A DNA stretch of 64,000 bases from an uncultured Burkholderiales bacterium (GTDB taxonomy: Bacteria; Pseudomonadota; Gammaproteobacteria; Burkholderiales; Burkholderiaceae_C), in NCBI GenBank assembly GCA_945952065.1, contig CAMFGY010000007.1:1-64000 (forward strand), written 5' to 3'. Shown here piece by piece: positions 45,705 through 53,584 of the stretch. The translations under genes were made by a program, and so were the position numbers. Position 1 is the first letter of the stretch, and every line of letters begins with the position of its first letter. The notes under the pieces are model-generated. The model ran no database searches, was not told where the DNA came from, and was given only the letters and a program-made list of their open reading frames with translations.

Positions 45705-45935
45705 TGGAGGTCCGGCTGAAAAAGATGGCCATGCGAGCTGGCGTCATCGCTCCCGCATTGCGGGCTGTTTGACGACTGGCTCGTGGGGGTCGGAAGCGAC
45801 CCTCGAGCGCACTTTAGCGAGTCGGAACTGAATGAAGCCTGAAATTCCCTCGTCTTCAGGGTAAGCACTGAGCTGGCAAGAGGGGTCAGCGGGCGTGGGC
45901 GGCGCTGCCTTTTTTGCCCCTCTTCTTCGTGCTAC

Positions 45936-46277
45936 TCAGCAGCTGCTTGCCGCGTTGTAAAGCCGGGTGCTGCGTGCACCGGAGCGGCAAAAGGCCAAGA
46001 TGGGCCGTGGCAGCTCATTCAGCAATTGTTTGAATTGCTCGATTTCTTCGGGCGACTGGTAGGCGCCATTGACGGGCAGGTGGCGATAGATCAGGCCTGC
46101 AGCCAGAGCGGCTGCTTCGATTTGGGCGCTGCTGGGCTGGTCTGGCCCGGCTTCAAAGTCAGGGCGGTTATTGATGATGCTGCGAAAACCGGCCGCGGCG
46201 GCTTCGGCCATCGCTGCGGGTTCCAGCTGCGGCGCCACGCAGACGTCGGGCGCGATGGCTTGGATTGGTAAGCTCAT
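45936..46277 (-). CDS. DUF442/Blh-type protein (TIGR01244 family, sulfurtransferase/phosphatase-like)
   Basis: 113 residues. The phosphatase-like loop HLPVNGAYQSPEEIEQF leads to AFCRSGARSTRLYN, where CRSGARS is a Cys-x5-Arg type active-site loop. In Blh (beta-lactamase-like hydrolase) proteins such a domain precedes a metallo-hydrolase and is linked to sulfide oxidation and biofilm. Here it stands alone, which is also common in betaproteobacteria. The reaction is not established. It lies nine bases after the yqeY stop. Confidence 0.82.
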   Translation of the reverse strand: MSLPIQAIAPDVCVAPQLEPAAMAEAAAAGFRSIINNRPDFEAGPDQPSSAQIEAAALAAGLIYRHLPVNGAYQSPEEIEQFKQLLNELPRPILAFCRSGARSTRLYNAASSC

Positions 46278-46286
46278 GCGTCAACC

Positions 46287-46733
46287 TCATTGAGCCAGGG
46301 CTTGTTTGACTGCGCTTGAGACCAAGGACATTTCGGCCTTGCCACTCAGTTGCGCTTTGACGGCCGCCATGACGCGCCCCATATCACCAGGGCCTTTGGC
46401 GCCCAGCTCGGTGACGATGGCATTGACGGCTGTTTGCACCTCGTCCGCGCTCATGCGCTGCGGCAGGTAGGCTTCCAGCACCTTCAACTCGGCCATTTCT
46501 TTGTCAGCCAAATCGGGGCGACCGCCGGTGTTGAACTGGTTGATCGAGTCTTTGCGCTGTTTGATGAGTTTGTCGACGATGGCGATCAGGCCGGCGTCGT
46601 CCACAACAATTCGCTCATCCACTTCTTTTTGCTTGATGGCTGCCAGCAGACCCCGGATGGTGACCAATTTGTCAGCTTCCTTGGCGCGCATGGCGGCCTT
46701 CATGTCCTCGGTGATGCGATCTTTCAAACTCAT
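46287..46733 (-). CDS. GatB/YqeY domain-containing protein
   Basis: 148 residues, helical. It matches the YqeY family, related to the C-terminal tRNA-interacting domain of GatB (amidotransferase), with LKDRITEDMKAAMRAKEADK and TIRGLLAAIKQKEVDER at the N-terminus. The function is thought to be tRNA-amide binding but is unproven. It is the second gene after rpsU. In many betaproteobacteria dnaG and rpoD follow this gene, but here a DUF442 gene does. Confidence 0.9.
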   Translation of the reverse strand: MSLKDRITEDMKAAMRAKEADKLVTIRGLLAAIKQKEVDERIVVDDAGLIAIVDKLIKQRKDSINQFNTGGRPDLADKEMAELKVLEAYLPQRMSADEVQTAVNAIVTELGAKGPGDMGRVMAAVKAQLSGKAEMSLVSSAVKQALAQ

Positions 46734-46840
46734 GGCGAATCCTTTGGCTCGGTAAATGGGCTTTGGGGTGAAATTGTGGCGGCAAATCCCTGCCCTGGCT
46801 GCCAGAGCAGGCGAAAGGTCTGATCAGCTTGGCTCGAGAC

Positions 46841-46878
46841 CAAAGAAAAGGCCCGCGACAGCGTCCTGTGCGGGCCTT
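46841..46878 (-). terminator. Rho-independent terminator of rpsU
   Basis: On the minus strand AAGGCCCGC (46878-46870) and GCGGGCCTT (46856-46848) form a nine-base stem around a 13-base loop, followed by TTCTTTG. It lies about 75 bases beyond the rpsU stop and separates rpsU from the yqeY gene, though leakage is likely since such operons read through. Confidence 0.72.
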
Positions 46879-46954
46879 GTTCTTGAGCTTTTCAGCAACT
46901 TCGGCTTGCGCCGATTTTCGTCTTGGCGCCTGAGGGCGCGGACAACATCGAAAA

Positions 46955-47167
46955 TCAGTACAGCTTCTTGGGCAGCTGCATGCTGCGAACGCGCTTGTAG
47001 TGACGCTTGACGGCAGCAGCCTTCTTGCGCTTGCGCTCAGCGGTGGGCTTCTCGTAAAACTCGCGGGCGCGCAGATCGGTCAGCAGGCCCAGTTTTTCGA
47101 TAGTGCGCTTGAAACGGCGCAGAGCCACATCAAACGGCTCATTCTCTTTGACGCGAATCGTGGTCAT
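46955..47167 (-). CDS. rpsU: 30S ribosomal protein S21
   Basis: 70 residues, highly basic: [20 protein letters not shown] at the start and a Lys/Arg-rich tail [13 protein letters not shown], ending [11 protein letters not shown]21 helps initiation at the 30S platform. AAGGAA lies upstream of the ATG at 47167. It is followed by a terminator and then yqeY. The full sequence matches the family and length. Confidence 0.97.
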
Positions 47168-47350
47168 GAAAAAGTATTTCCTTCAATATGCGCTCGGTGT
47201 TCGTCAATCACTTTGTGCAAATCAGCTCCGTGAAGAGCTTGTTTGAACTCGTGTTTGAGGCGGCTTTTCCGGATTCCGCTTCAAAAAATGTTGCGAATCG
47301 ACGCGCAGGGTTTGCCAGCAAAGACGGCGATTGTAGCCTGATTTTTGTAA

Positions 47351-48568
47351 TTATTCCAGTGCAGCGCAGATAGATCTTGCGCAAGCAGCGGCGCTCGACC
47401 ATGCCCATTGGAAGTTGTAACCCCCAAGCCATCCGGTCACATCGACCACTTCGCCAATGAAATGCAGGCCCGGCACACGTTTGCTTTCCAAGCTTTGCGA
47501 GCTCAATTCGCGTGTGTCGACCCCGCCCCGCATGACTTCGGCCTTGCGCCAACCTTCGCTGCCATTGGGCATCAATGACCAGGCCTGCAATTGCTGCGCC
47601 AGTGCTTGCAGATCCCGGTCTTTGCATTCCGGCATGACCCGCTGGTGGGGGATAGAGCTGCGCTCCAACCAAGCCTGCGCCAAACGCTGCGGCAGCAGCG
47701 TGGCCAAGAAATTGCCAATCTGGCGACGGGAATCGGATTTGGCGGCCAGCAGTTGTGCCGGCAGATCCACATCCGGCGCGAGGTTGATTTGTAGTGCTTG
47801 GCCTTCTGTCCAATAGCTCGAAATTTGCAGAATCGCCGGGCCACTCAGGCCACGGTGGGTGAACAGCAAATCTTCCAGAAAACGGCCACCGGTTTTGCCC
47901 TTGCCGACGCTGACCGAGACGGGCAATGACAAACCAGACAGGGAGGAGAAGGGTGCCCAAACTGAAGCGTCAAAGGTCAGCGGCACCAAGGCGGGACGGG
48001 GTTCCACAATGGTGTGGCCAAAGCGTTTGGCCAGTCGCAAGCCCCAGTCGCTCGCACCAATTTTCGGGATGGACGGGCCGCCACTGGCCACCACCAAGCG
48101 GCGCGCCAGCACTTGACCGCGCGAGGTTTCGACAACAAAGCCCTTCTGGGGTGTTTCTTGCGGCTGCACATCGATAACGCTGCAGCCATGCCAGCGTTCA
48201 ACCCCGCCGGCCTCACATTCGCTGAGCAAGAGACGGATGATTTGTTCACTGGAGTCATCGCAAAACAATTGCCCCTTGTGCTTTTCATGGAAGGCGATGC
48301 CATGCTTTTGCACCAAGGCAATGAAATCCTGGCTGCTGTAGCGCGCCAATGCGGAGCGGCAAAAGGCGGGGTTGTCGGACAGAAAGTTCGCAGGCCCAGC
48401 ATCACGGTTGGTGAAGTTGCAACGACCGCCCCCTGAGATCCGAATCTTCTCGGCCACTCGCTCCGCGTGATCGATCAACAGCACACGCTGCCCGCCCTGG
48501 CCAGCCATGCCGGCGCAAAAAAGGCCGGCTGCGCCGGCGCCGACAATGAGCAAATCAAAACTGTGCAT
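47351..48568 (-). CDS. NAD(P)/FAD-dependent oxidoreductase, HI0933/YhiN family
   Basis: 405 residues. The FAD dinucleotide motif FDLLIVGAGAAGLFCAGMAG is at residues 4-23, followed by the family marker KIRISGGGRCNFTN. A second block is VVDVTGWLGGYNFQWAWSSA at the C-terminus. Related proteins (BaiN-type) reduce bile-acid intermediates in gut bacteria, but in proteobacteria the substrate is unknown. The start at MHSFDLL is chosen because the upstream extension is not family-like. It is divergent from the degenerate-GGDEF gene with a 404-base gap. Confidence 0.9.
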   Translation of the reverse strand: MHSFDLLIVGAGAAGLFCAGMAGQGGQRVLLIDHAERVAEKIRISGGGRCNFTNRDAGPANFLSDNPAFCRSALARYSSQDFIALVQKHGIAFHEKHKGQLFCDDSSEQIIRLLLSECEAGGVERWHGCSVIDVQPQETPQKGFVVETSRGQVLARRLVVASGGPSIPKIGASDWGLRLAKRFGHTIVEPRPALVPLTFDASVWAPFSSLSGLSLPVSVSVGKGKTGGRFLEDLLFTHRGLSGPAILQISSYWTEGQALQINLAPDVDLPAQLLAAKSDSRRQIGNFLATLLPQRLAQAWLERSSIPHQRVMPECKDRDLQALAQQLQAWSLMPNGSEGWRKAEVMRGGVDTRELSSQSLESKRVPGLHFIGEVVDVTGWLGGYNFQWAWSSAAACARSICAALE

Positions 48569-48972
48569 GAAAGCGTGTATTCGGGGGAAAAGAGGTGGTC
48601 GCTGCCAAACGCCGGGATGCGAACAAATGGCGGCCAATGGATGAATACTGGCGGGTCTTGACGCGGGAGGTCTGCAAATAGGTGTTTGGATTGTCGCGCA
48701 GAAGCGAAGCAGGGCCATGCTTGCTTGCCTAGCCAGGCGCCCTTTGCGAACTTGATTTTCGTGATTCTCTGTGAGCAAGCCGTTAGGGCATTGATACCAT
48801 CGGCCTTGTGGCTCCGCTTGGGAGATGGCACCAAGCTAGGGGGTCGGGTCTCAATAGACGCCTGTTCACTTGATCAGGCAAGCCGAAGCCAACTACATTT
48901 TCGACAATGAGACTGGGCAGCCAAATCAAGGCTGTATGTCCAGCGGTCGGGACAAAGAGCATTCGAGGATTC
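48569..48972. other. 404-base intergenic region between divergent genes
   Basis: No convincing gene, tRNA or known riboswitch is seen. Reading frames within it lack a coding pattern or a ribosome site. It contains a sigma-70-like promoter for the downstream gene (48870-48899). The GEMM c-di-GMP aptamer core was looked for by eye because of the nearby c-di-GMP gene and was not recognised. Its length is more than a simple divergent promoter needs. Confidence 0.6.
48870..48899 (+). promoter_or_regulatory. Sigma-70-like promoter of the degenerate GGDEF gene
   Basis: TTGATC (48870-48875) and TACATT (48894-48899) are spaced by 18 bases. The predicted start near 48906 leaves a 5' leader of about 67 bases before the ATG at 48973. 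Each box fits the consensus at four of six positions, so it is a fair candidate only. Confidence 0.4.
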
Positions 48973-49995
48973 ATGGATATTTCAGCCGCAGCTTTTGACG
49001 ATGCCGAGTCGGGGCGAAAGTCTCTGGTCCATTGGTTGGCCAAGCAGCCTGAATTGGCGTCGGAATTAGGCGAGGCAGTGCTCAGTCTGATTGAGCCCCT
49101 GGACGCGTTTGCTGCGGTCAAATCGTTGGCATCTGGCCGCTATGTGTATGGCAGCGCCGGTTTAGAGCAGCTCTTGGGGCAGGGGCGACTGGTCGGTTGC
49201 TCAGACGCTGACTTGATGCGTGCGGACGAGGTGATCGGTATGCGCCGCGTTGAGCAAACGGTCATGGCGCAACGCAGCATGATTGTGAGCGAGCATCGCT
49301 TGGAATTGGGTGGGCGTCGCCGGGAGTTCACGGTGACGCGATCGCCCTTGGGGGCGGATCACATCTTGGCGGTATGGCGCGAGCGCACCGAGGAGCGCCA
49401 TCGCGAGAGTCATCTGCAGCGCGCTTTGCAGCAGATCGAGCAGCAGCAAAAAACCATCGAACAAATGCGACGGGAATTGCAGCTGGGCTCGGGACGAGAC
49501 GATACCTCGGGCTTGTATTTGCGGGCGCAGTTTGATGATCAGCTGTTGCGAGAAATCGATCTTTCAACCCGTGAGCATCGCGAGTTTGCCCTGGTGATCA
49601 TTGCCTTGGATCCAGCGCCAGCGGCCGTGCAGGCCATGGGCGATGAAGCCACGCAGCGTTTGTTGGAAGGCATGGGGCGGATGTTGCGCGCCAATACGCG
49701 TGCCATGGATGCAGCTTGCCGAATTGGCGAAACCCAGTTTGCGGTTTTGCTGTCGGGTGTGGGCTTGGCCACAGCACATGCCCGCATGGAGCAATTGCGG
49801 CGCCAGTGCATGGCACAAATCATTGTGCTCAATGGCGTGGACATGGGCTTGTCCATCTCCATGGGGGTGTCGAGCTTTCCGCATACGGCCTCCAAACAGG
49901 AAGAGCTGGTATCTGCCAGCGATGCGGCTGTGCAAGAAGCACAACGTCGGGGCGGCAACCAAGTGGTGTTGGCGTCTATCCCCTTCTTGGCTTGA
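48973..49995 (+). CDS. PAS/coiled-coil protein with a degenerate GGDEF domain and intact I-site
   Basis: 340 residues. An N-terminal PAS-like domain (about 40-135, SGRYVYGSAGLEQLLG) leads into a coiled coil (140-172) and a GGDEF-fold domain (about 200-335). The active-site signature is GETQF at 252-256 instead of GGDEF, and the first metal Asp of the domain is replaced by Ala (VIIALD). It is therefore almost surely not a diguanylate cyclase. The RxxD inhibitory site, RAMD at 243-246, is kept exactly five residues before the signature, so it may still bind c-di-GMP. The start at MDISAAA has GAGGA upstream; an ATG at 48907 is in frame but has no ribosome site. Confidence 0.88.
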   Translation: MDISAAAFDDAESGRKSLVHWLAKQPELASELGEAVLSLIEPLDAFAAVKSLASGRYVYGSAGLEQLLGQGRLVGCSDADLMRADEVIGMRRVEQTVMAQRSMIVSEHRLELGGRRREFTVTRSPLGADHILAVWRERTEERHRESHLQRALQQIEQQQKTIEQMRRELQLGSGRDDTSGLYLRAQFDDQLLREIDLSTREHREFALVIIALDPAPAAVQAMGDEATQRLLEGMGRMLRANTRAMDAACRIGETQFAVLLSGVGLATAHARMEQLRRQCMAQIIVLNGVDMGLSISMGVSSFPHTASKQEELVSASDAAVQEAQRRGGNQVVLASIPFLA

Positions 49996-50037
49996 TGGGG
50001 GGGGCCTTGCCTTGGTGAGGGCGCAGCGGTTGCCGAA

Positions 50038-50499
50038 TTAAAGCGAAAGCCGCTCAAGCACCAACTGCCATTCAGCCGCTGTCACTGGGGTGATGGACAA
50101 ACGGTTGCCTGCTTGCAGCACACGCAAACTTTGCAATGCCGGGTCGGCGCGCATGGCGGGTAGGCCCAGCAATCGGGTCTTCTTCGCGAACTTCACATCG
50201 ACATGCAACCAGCGCGGTGCATCTGCCTTGGATTTGGCGTCGAAATAAGGGCTGCGAGGGTCGAACTGTGTGGCGTCAGGATAAGCGCCGCTGGCCACTG
50301 TGGCCAGACCGGCAATACCCGGCGCGGGGCAAGATGAGTGGTAGAACAAAACCCCGTCGCCTACACGCATCTGATCTCGCATGAAGTTGCGCGCTTGATA
50401 GTTGCGAACGCCCACCCAGGCGACGGTTTGACCTGGGGCGTTTTCAAGGTCGTCTATCGAGCACTCGCTGGGCTCGGACTTCATCAGCCAGTAGTTCAA
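50038..50499 (-). CDS. EVE domain-containing protein
   Basis: 153 residues. The EVE/PUA-like fold is clear from NYWLMKSEPSECSIDDLE, VGVRNYQARNFMRDQMRVGD and the closing AEWQLVLERL. EVE domains bind modified bases in DNA or RNA and often act in defence or RNA processing. I place the start at TTG 50499 so that the conserved Tyr-Trp-Leu before MKSEP is included; an ATG at 50484 would cut it, and one at 50586 lies in the predicted 3' end of the 6S RNA. It follows 6S RNA on the same strand, a common neighbourhood. Confidence 0.82.
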   Translation of the reverse strand: MNYWLMKSEPSECSIDDLENAPGQTVAWVGVRNYQARNFMRDQMRVGDGVLFYHSSCPAPGIAGLATVASGAYPDATQFDPRSPYFDAKSKADAPRWLHVDVKFAKKTRLLGLPAMRADPALQSLRVLQAGNRLSITPVTAAEWQLVLERLSL

Positions 50500-50587
50500 A
50501 GCGTCGATCGGTGCAGCAGGTGGAAACGTGGGCTCAAGACCCGACAAGGTGCAGCCATGGGGCCGGCAAAGCCTATGTTTTGGCATG

Positions 50588-50747
50588 CCAGCTGAGAGGA
50601 AGAAGGTGTCCACCGCGAGCCGTGAGCCGCAGTCCTGAACCAGGGGTTCAGGTGGGCGAGGTCAACCGAGCATTGGGTTCATCTGACGCGAGACGATCAC
50701 GCTTGCTGGGCGATGTTCCAAGCCCTTGCTCAGAGAGCATTGGTTCA
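50588..50747 (-). ncRNA. ssrS: 6S RNA
   Basis: The gap between zapA and the EVE gene holds a structured RNA on the minus strand. A TTTATA -10 lies at 50759-50754, giving a start near 50747. The 5' CUGAGCAAGG pairs with CCUUC...CUCAG near the 3' end. A perfect eight-base hairpin (CCTGAACC, loop AGG; 50634-50652) resembles the 3' side hairpin of E. coli 6S RNA. zapA-ssrS is a conserved pair. 6S RNA mimics an open promoter and sequesters sigma-70 RNA polymerase. Ends are approximate. Confidence 0.72.
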
Positions 50748-50821
50748 AGGACATATAAAGCTCACGCGAACGCAATGGACGAACGGGATTGTAAGCCCTG
50801 GCTGGCGCTAGACCGAGTGAT

Positions 50822-51151
50822 TCAGAGCAATTGCCCGTCGTGACCCAGGGCTTCATCCAGGCGACGCATCAAGCCTTCCAGGTCGGGCAGGGATTGCGTA
50901 CTGTTTGAAGTGGTACCGGAAGCGCTGCTTGGGCTCGTTGCTGCAGCTGCCGAACCATCGGCCAATTGATACGCCAGATTCAAGGCGGCCAAAACGGCGA
51001 TGCGCTCACGCGCCTTGACGCGCCCGGCGTCGCGAATGGCGCTCATTTCTCGGTCCACTTGAGCCACGGCCTTGCTCAGGGCGGCCTCTCCGCCGTCGGG
51101 GCAACCCAGCAGATAGCTTTGGCCCATGATGGTCACTTCCATTTGCTTCAC
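50822..51151 (-). CDS. zapA: Cell division protein ZapA
   Basis: 109 residues. The N-terminal ZapA fold has VTIMGQSYLLGCPDGGEAAL and the helix ERIAVLAALNLAYQLADG; a Ser/Thr-rich linker and a C-terminal helix (DLEGLMRRLDEALG) follow. It bundles FtsZ filaments at the division ring. The start is GTG at 51151, overlapping the upstream ZapB-like gene by four bases (GTGA), which implies coupling. The 6S RNA lies downstream. Confidence 0.93.
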   Translation of the reverse strand: MKQMEVTIMGQSYLLGCPDGGEAALSKAVAQVDREMSAIRDAGRVKARERIAVLAALNLAYQLADGSAAAATSPSSASGTTSNSTQSLPDLEGLMRRLDEALGHDGQLL

Positions 51152-51363
51152 GAGGAATTCTTTCCAGATTCGTTTTCTACAGGCAGACGTTCCAACAGCA
51201 CATCAATACGCGCCCTGGCGGCGTTCAGGCGTGAGCGCAGGTTGTCGCGCTCCTGGCTCAGGGCCTTGACTTGCTCTTGCAGGAGGCTGTTGGTGCGTTT
51301 CAATTCATCGTGGCGGAGCAGCAGGCGCTCGACGCGGTCGATCAAGTCGTTGATGCTTGGCAT
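51148..51363 (-). CDS. ZapB-like/TIGR02449 coiled-coil cell division protein
   Basis: 71 residues, almost entirely coiled coil: MPSINDLIDRVERLLLRHDE followed by a leucine-rich heptad region (LLQEQVKALSQERDNLRSRL). Small coiled-coil proteins upstream of zapA in beta- and gammaproteobacteria belong to TIGR02449 or ZapB-like families and act in the division ring. The ATG at 51363 is used in preference to one eight codons upstream. The overlap with zapA suggests a shared role. ZapB identity itself is not certain. Confidence 0.82.
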   Translation of the reverse strand: MPSINDLIDRVERLLLRHDELKRTNSLLQEQVKALSQERDNLRSRLNAARARIDVLLERLPVENESGKNSS

Positions 51364-51379
51364 GGTTCCCTGTGGCTCC

Positions 51380-52021
51380 CTAGGCAAGCTTCAATTGTAG
51401 GCGGCCATGATCGCATAGTGCCGCCACGCTGCAACTCGCGCAGGAAGGGCTGCGCGCCTTGCAGACATAGCGCCCATGCAGGATCAGCCAGTGATGGGCG
51501 TCCACCATGAACTCTTGGGGGATTCTGTTCAACAGGCCAAGCTCCACGGCCAGCGGCGTTTTTCCGGGCGCAAGGCCGGTGCGATTGCTAACCCTGAAAA
51601 TATGCGTATCTACCGCCATGGCGGGCTCACCAAAAGCGACATTGAGCACCACATTGGCTGTCTTGCGCCCCACGCCGGGCAGGGCCTCCAGCGCTTCACG
51701 GGTGTTTGGCACTTTTCCACCGTGTTGTTCAATCAAGATTTGGCAGGTGGCCATCAGATGTTTTGCCTTGCTGCGAAACAAGCCAATCGTGCGGATGTAT
51801 TCGCACAAGCCTGCTTCGCCCAGGGCCAAAATCTTTTCAGGCGTATTTGCCTGTGCAAACAATCGACGCGTGGCTTTGTTGACCCCAATATCGGTCGCTT
51901 GCGCAGACAGGAGCACAGCGACCAAGAGCTCAAACACGCTGGCATATTCCAGTTCTGTTTGGGGCGCCGGATTGGCCGTGCGCAAGGTTTCGAAAAAACT
52001 TTGAATTTGCTGGGCATTCAT
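51380..52021 (-). CDS. nth: Endonuclease III
   Basis: 213 residues, E. coli length (211). The helix-hairpin-helix LEALPGVGRKTANVVLN holds catalytic Lys120, and Asp138 is in AVDTHIFRV. The C-terminal [4Fe-4S] cysteines C-x6-C-x2-C-x5-C are intact (CKARSPSCASCSVAALC). It removes oxidised pyrimidines and cleaves abasic sites. The start at MNAQQIQ matches the family. It is divergent from the ArnT-like gene. Confidence 0.96.
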   Translation of the reverse strand: MNAQQIQSFFETLRTANPAPQTELEYASVFELLVAVLLSAQATDIGVNKATRRLFAQANTPEKILALGEAGLCEYIRTIGLFRSKAKHLMATCQILIEQHGGKVPNTREALEALPGVGRKTANVVLNVAFGEPAMAVDTHIFRVSNRTGLAPGKTPLAVELGLLNRIPQEFMVDAHHWLILHGRYVCKARSPSCASCSVAALCDHGRLQLKLA

Positions 52022-52117
52022 CGCTGTGCATTGTCTCCTCAGTCGGGCAACTCGCGACAGCAGTTTGGGTGCGCAAGCGATGGCATGATGCCGGGATTGC
52101 ACAGTCCCGCTCTTCCC

Positions 52118-53584
52118 ATGACTTCTTCGTCAGAAAACCCTTCGGCCACCTCTTCGCTCCGCCCCTGGATGGCTTGGTTGCTGCTCGTCTTGTTGTTGCG
52201 CTTGCTGACCCTGCCCTTGCTGCCCTTGACCGATCACACCGAGGCCCGCTACGCCGAGATCGCCCGCTTGATGGTGCAAACCGGTGATTGGATCAGCCCC
52301 CACATCACTCCGACTGAAGTGTTCTGGGCCAAGCCTCCTTTGTCCACTTGGGGGCAGGCTTTGTCGATGACGGTGTTTGGCGTCAGCGAATGGTCCGGTC
52401 GTTTGCCAGCGGTGCTGTGGAGTGTGTTGGGCGTCTTGTCTTTGGCGTGGATGCTGAACGGCGTGATGTCGCGCACGCAGATTTTGGCGGCGCAGGTCTT
52501 GCTCGCACTTTGCCCCTTGTTTTTCATCAGTGCCGGAGCGGTGATGACCGATGCAACCTTGGGTGCGGCGGTCCTCTTTGTGCAAGCCGCTTGGTGGCGC
52601 GTGTTAGGGACGCAAGGCGCTGATCGCCAACGCGCTGCTCGCTGGCTGGCTTTGGGGATGGCTTTGGCCCTGCTGACCAAAGGGCCCGCAGCCGCGGTGT
52701 TGGCGCTGCTGCCGGTGTTCATGCACGCGGCTTGGCGCAAACATTGGGTTGCGGTGCGGGCGGTCGCGTCCGATCTTTGGGTCTGGTTGATTTGCCTGGG
52801 CGTGGCCTTGCCTTGGTATGTGGTGGCCGAAGTGAAGACGCCGGGCTTTGTCGAGTACTTTGTGCTGGGCGAACATGTGATGCGCTTTTTGCAGCCGGGG
52901 TGGAAGGGTGATCGCTACGGCTTTGCCCATGCCCAACCCTTGGGCATCATTTGGCTGTTCACTTGGGTGGCGGCTTTGCCGGCCGTTTTGATTTTGATGG
53001 TGCGGCTGCCCTATCTGCGAATCAAACAAGGGCGCGGCGCCATCGCTGCGCAGATTCAACACAGTGGGCTGGAGGCCAACAGTCGCGCCACGGATTTGGC
53101 TTGTTTTGCCTTGTGCATTACCTTGGCTCCGCTGCTCTTGTTCAGCGCCGCAAGAAACCTCATCTTCACCTATGCGATGACCGCTTTGCCAGGACTGGTG
53201 ATTCTGGCCATCGCCGCGCTGCCGAAGGCGAGCTTGCAAAGCCGGGGTTGCCATTTGGGCGTGCTGGCTTTGCTGTTGATTTACGGCTGGGCCTTTGTCT
53301 TCAAGTTGCCACAACTCAGCCGAGCCAATTCAGACCTGCCCTTGGTGGAGGCCTACCGCCAAGCCTGCCCCGCGCAAGATTGCCCATTGAGCTATGCCAG
53401 CAAGCCCAATTATTCGGCTTACTTCTACACCTCGGGGCGCCTTTACAGCGGCATGCCGGGCTCGCCGGGACGTCCAGGCTTTACGGTGCAGCGGGTCGAT
53501 AGACAATCGACCCTGCGCGCATCAGCGTTGGCCTGCAACAAGGACCGATGCCTCTTGCCCGATAGTGGCTCCGAAAGTAAATGA
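52118..53584 (+). CDS. ArnT-like membrane glycosyltransferase (GT83/PMT family)
   Basis: 488 residues with about 12 membrane helices and a C-terminal periplasmic tail. The first periplasmic loop has DHTEARYAEIARLMVQTGDW, the Glu-x-Arg-Tyr type motif of ArnT and related polyprenyl-phosphate-sugar transferases. These enzymes move a sugar from undecaprenyl phosphate onto lipid A or protein in the periplasm. It is somewhat shorter than ArnT (550). The start at MTSSSEN is used; an ATG 33 bases earlier is in frame. Its stop overlaps the next gene by four bases, making the first of a four-gene coupled operon. Confidence 0.88.
   Translation: MTSSSENPSATSSLRPWMAWLLLVLLLRLLTLPLLPLTDHTEARYAEIARLMVQTGDWISPHITPTEVFWAKPPLSTWGQALSMTVFGVSEWSGRLPAVLWSVLGVLSLAWMLNGVMSRTQILAAQVLLALCPLFFISAGAVMTDATLGAAVLFVQAAWWRVLGTQGADRQRAARWLALGMALALLTKGPAAAVLALLPVFMHAAWRKHWVAVRAVASDLWVWLICLGVALPWYVVAEVKTPGFVEYFVLGEHVMRFLQPGWKGDRYGFAHAQPLGIIWLFTWVAALPAVLILMVRLPYLRIKQGRGAIAAQIQHSGLEANSRATDLACFALCITLAPLLLFSAARNLIFTYAMTALPGLVILAIAALPKASLQSRGCHLGVLALLLIYGWAFVFKLPQLSRANSDLPLVEAYRQACPAQDCPLSYASKPNYSAYFYTSGRLYSGMPGSPGRPGFTVQRVDRQSTLRASALACNKDRCLLPDSGSESK

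Noticed and set aside
48569-48972. c-di-GMP (GEMM) riboswitch upstream of the degenerate GGDEF gene
   Set aside because: The expected conserved core and two-helix layout could not be found by eye. A covariance search would settle it.
51476-52117. Long N-terminal extension of the ArnT-like frame
   Set aside because: The extra 214 codons are antisense to nth and have no membrane-protein character. The real start is near 52118.
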